From Thioalkalivibrio sp. (lineage in GTDB: Bacteria; Pseudomonadota; Gammaproteobacteria; Ectothiorhodospirales; Ectothiorhodospiraceae): DNA of 6,592 nucleotides. Below are positions 5,211 to 6,592 of the stretch, piece by piece (position 1 is the stretch's first letter; every line of letters starts with the position of its first letter). Location: assembly GCA_007136145.1 (NCBI GenBank), contig SLHN01000033.1, positions 1 through 6,592 on the forward strand, given 5' to 3'. The translations under genes were made by a program, and so were the position numbers. The notes under the pieces are model-generated. The model saw only the letters and a program-made list of their open reading frames with translations. It made no database searches and had not been told where the DNA came from.

Positions 5211-6101
5211 TCAGGCACCACGCTGAAGCTGGTTCCGGTATTCGCTGGGCGTGGCGCCGACCGCCTGTCGGAACTGTCGCGCCAGCTGCGGAACGGAGTA
5301 GCCGGTGGCGGCGGCGACCGCCGTCACCGACAGGGGGGTATGGGCCAGAAGTTCCTGTGCGCGCTGAATGCGAAACCGCGTGAGGTATTGGTGCGGGGGC
5401 ATTCCGTGGCTGTGGCGAAACGACCGGGCGAAGTGCCAGGGCGACAGTCCGGCGAGCCCGGCCAGCTCGTGCAGGGTGATGCGCTGGTCGAGATGGCATC
5501 GCATGTAGTTGATGACCCGCGCGGACTGTTGCGGCGCAAGGCCGCCGCGCCGCGTGTCCACGTCGCGGACCTGCTCCGCTACCCGGGCCAGACGCACGAC
5601 CAGAGCCGAGATCATGCTGTCCACGAACAATTGTGCGGCCGGGTCACGGCGCCCCATTTCCTGCCACAGGGCGTCCAGGGCCTGGGTGATCAACGGATCC
5701 CGGTGGACCATTGAGTGCAGCCGCCCGAAGTCCAGGGGGTCGTCGGAGTCGCGCTCGAGGCAATCGCGGGCCAGATCGGCCGGGATGCCCAGGAACCGCA
5801 GGCGCGCGGGGTTGTACATGTGGCAGCGACCCGGAACGCGCGGTGGAATGACCACGAAGCCCGGAGGCTGTGCGCATCCGGAAAACGGCCCGCCGCCGAT
5901 GTCGCTGCTGTGGCGGAAGGGGCGCCCGACGGACTGGCTGAGCATCAACTCGCGGACGGGTGGGGTGACGAGCTCGCCCGGAGGGTGCGCATTTTCGAGC
6001 ATGGACGCCGGAGAATCCGTCCGGGCACGGGACTCCTCCAGGGAGTGTGCCTCTGGTCCCCGGGTGAAGAATTCGACCATATTGTGCGGAGCTTGCCGCA
6101 T
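5211..6101 (-). CDS. AraC-family transcriptional regulator
   Basis: The gene encodes 296 residues, the usual AraC-family length. The ATG at 6101 follows GAGGAGG at close spacing. Residues 1 to about 180 form the ligand-sensing and dimerisation part, with a cupin-like stretch PPGFVVIPPRVPGRCHMYNP (79-98) and a helical segment around 121-180 (QALDALWQEM, LFVDSMISALVVRLARVAEQ). The effector is not predictable. The C-terminal DNA-binding domain spans about 192-293, with helix-turn-helix 1 at 210-232 (LHELAGLAGLSPWHFARSF), a linker helix HQYLTRFRIQRAQELLA, and helix-turn-helix 2 at 258-281 (SVTAVAAATGYSVPQLARQF). Both motifs are complete. It probably controls the DUF302 gene 233 bases downstream and, through the duplicated promoter, the TPR gene. 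Its own 3' end from codon 231 is duplicated at 1934-2134. Confidence 0.93.
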   Translation of the reverse strand: MRQAPHNMVEFFTRGPEAHSLEESRARTDSPASMLENAHPPGELVTPPVRELMLSQSVGRPFRHSSDIGGGPFSGCAQPPGFVVIPPRVPGRCHMYNPARLRFLGIPADLARDCLERDSDDPLDFGRLHSMVHRDPLITQALDALWQEMGRRDPAAQLFVDSMISALVVRLARVAEQVRDVDTRRGGLAPQQSARVINYMRCHLDQRITLHELAGLAGLSPWHFARSFRHSHGMPPHQYLTRFRIQRAQELLAHTPLSVTAVAAATGYSVPQLARQFRQAVGATPSEYRNQLQRGA

Positions 6102-6122
6102 CGACCTCCTCTGCTCCGTACA

Positions 6123-6320
6123 TCACGCCATGAATCGAACATAGACCGATTCCCGCCACCCTGCCGCCCGGGAGCCTGTCGGAGTTGGGCGATCGTCGCG
6201 AGCGTGGTGGCCGAAGGTCAGATAGGTGATGTCGCCGGGTTCGCTGACATCCCTGGTCACCAGATGCGTGGCCAGCCGGACCTCGGCTTCGGCGCTGTGC
6301 GGATCGGCTGCGTTGCACAT
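6123..6320 (-). pseudogene. Probable 5' fragment of an exported-protein gene
   Basis: The frame from an ATG at 6320 gives 65 residues, of which about 42 (HSAEAEVRLATHLVTRDV, then GDITYLTFGHHARDD) have coding-like third positions; the rest (PTGSRAAGWRES and on) does not. No ribosome site precedes the ATG. One base out of frame just upstream (6358-6322) the minus strand encodes VTAIFSLAAGAT, like the end of a signal peptide. A frameshift may therefore separate a leader from the mature part. The frame ends 21 bases before the AraC gene. I do not recognise the family, and a small real protein is not excluded. Confidence 0.35.
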
Positions 6321-6364
6321 CTGGTGGCGCCGGCCGCCAGCGAGAAGATCGCGGTCACTGCAGC

Positions 6365-6437
6365 AGCTACAAGACAGCTACAAGACACCCATCGGCTTAG
6401 CGCTCAGCAGCTACAAGGCACGCATCGGCTTAGCGCT
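6365..6437. repeat. Tandem repeat, 33-bp period
   Basis: Two 29-base units, 6376-6404 and 6409-6437, match at 27 of 29 positions; each reads AGCTACAAGRCAC, one base, CATCGGCTTAGCGCT. They are separated by CAGC, so the period is 33. A partial third unit, AGCTACAAGAC, lies immediately before at 6365-6375. Two and a half units are too few, and the gap too short, for a CRISPR array. It may be replication slippage or an iteron-like site. Confidence 0.85.
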
Positions 6438-6522
6438 TATCTGCCATGGTTGCGCACGCCCGATAAACGCCAACTCTCATGTCCTCAGGCTTGCGGCACC
6501 CGCGATGATGAAAGAGGCGTAG

Positions 6523-6552
6523 GGCGGAAGAGGCCGAAGGCCGTTATCCGCC
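6523..6552. repeat. Short palindromic dispersed-repeat-like element
   Basis: GGCGGA (6523-6528) pairs with TCCGCC (6547-6552), enclosing GGCC-GAA-GGCC (6532-6542), to give a two-part hairpin. The wording GTAGGGCGGA ... TATCCGCC is like short intergenic repeats that occur many times in several gammaproteobacterial genomes. Only one copy is in the window, so dispersal cannot be shown here. Confidence 0.55.
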
Positions 6553-6592
6553 ATCCAGCGCTGGGGCCGCTTCAGGCGCCCGGGCGATTCCA

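Larger units (their letters stand above)
5018..5411. repeat. Direct repeat copy B (394 bp)
   Basis: This is the partner of 1741-2134, with the same strand and constant offset of 3277. Here the araC part is the natural 3' end of a complete gene, so copy B sits in the probable original context and copy A is the derived one. Identity ends after 5411, inside codon 231 of the regulator, which confirms that the breakpoint in copy A is not a gene boundary. Confidence 0.95.
6321..6592. other. Right-end noncoding region with repeats
   Basis: No convincing gene is visible in these 272 bases. They contain the possible signal-peptide remnant at 6322-6358, a tandem repeat (6365-6437) and a palindrome (6523-6552). 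A plus-strand frame across the region lacks a ribosome site and protein-like composition. Confidence 0.5.

Noticed and set aside
1741..5411. Composite transposon bounded by the two direct repeats
   Set aside because: The repeats contain no transposase, no terminal inverted repeats and no target-site duplication that I can see. Their boundaries lie inside a gene and in a leader, so duplication or recombination explains them better.
6228..6251. GATGTC-N12-GACATC inverted repeat
   Set aside because: It lies inside the coding-like part of the fragment at 6123-6320, has no promoter context and is short enough to occur by chance.
6365..6437. CRISPR array
   Set aside because: There are only two full units separated by four bases, there are no unique spacers of normal length, and no cas gene is present.

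Overview
The window is GC-rich and has the strongly G/C-biased third codon positions typical of a high-GC proteobacterium. The gene families present (periplasmic DUF302 protein, exported TPR protein, CBS protein behind an Fnr-type box, Phd/VapC pair) would fit a gammaproteobacterium such as a member of the Chromatiales or Ectothiorhodospiraceae. That placement is inferred from style only; there is no rRNA or marker gene.

Layout, left to right. A complete exported TPR protein lies on the minus strand (88-1707). Directly upstream of it is a 394-bp block (1741-2134) that recurs further right at 5018-5411 in the same orientation, ungapped, with 20 differences by my count (about 95% identity). The block carries a leader-RNA hairpin, a promoter-like region and the last 66 codons of an AraC-type regulator. 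At 2134/2135 it breaks abruptly into the 3' part of an unrelated plus-strand gene (PPC-type domain, to 2528). Next come a two-CBS-domain gene split by a frameshift (2595-3024, minus) with an Fnr-like box, an intact Phd/VapC-type toxin-antitoxin pair (3215-3836, minus) with a dyad operator, and a stretch of gene debris (about 3900-4400) holding an unidentified minus-strand fragment and a broken PIN-toxin start on the plus strand. A periplasmic DUF302 protein follows (4535-4978, minus). Behind it is the second copy of the block, here as the 3' end of a complete AraC-family regulator gene (5211-6101, minus). The right end holds a 5' gene fragment, a 33-bp-period tandem repeat and a dispersed-repeat-like palindrome.

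The main point is the duplicated block. It puts the same promoter region and the same mRNA leader in front of two different exported proteins (TPR and DUF302), next to the regulator that probably controls them. Within it, a 95-bp noncoding core is identical in both copies and contains three TTGCGG hexamers 20 and 10 bp apart. Just downstream, a predicted three-part hairpin keeps its paired positions while its loops diverge, and two of its three paired-position changes are G-C to G-U changes that pair only in the minus-strand transcript. I infer that a regulator-promoter-leader module was copied, bringing the TPR gene under the same control. The rest of the window looks like a recombination-prone accessory region with several truncated genes.
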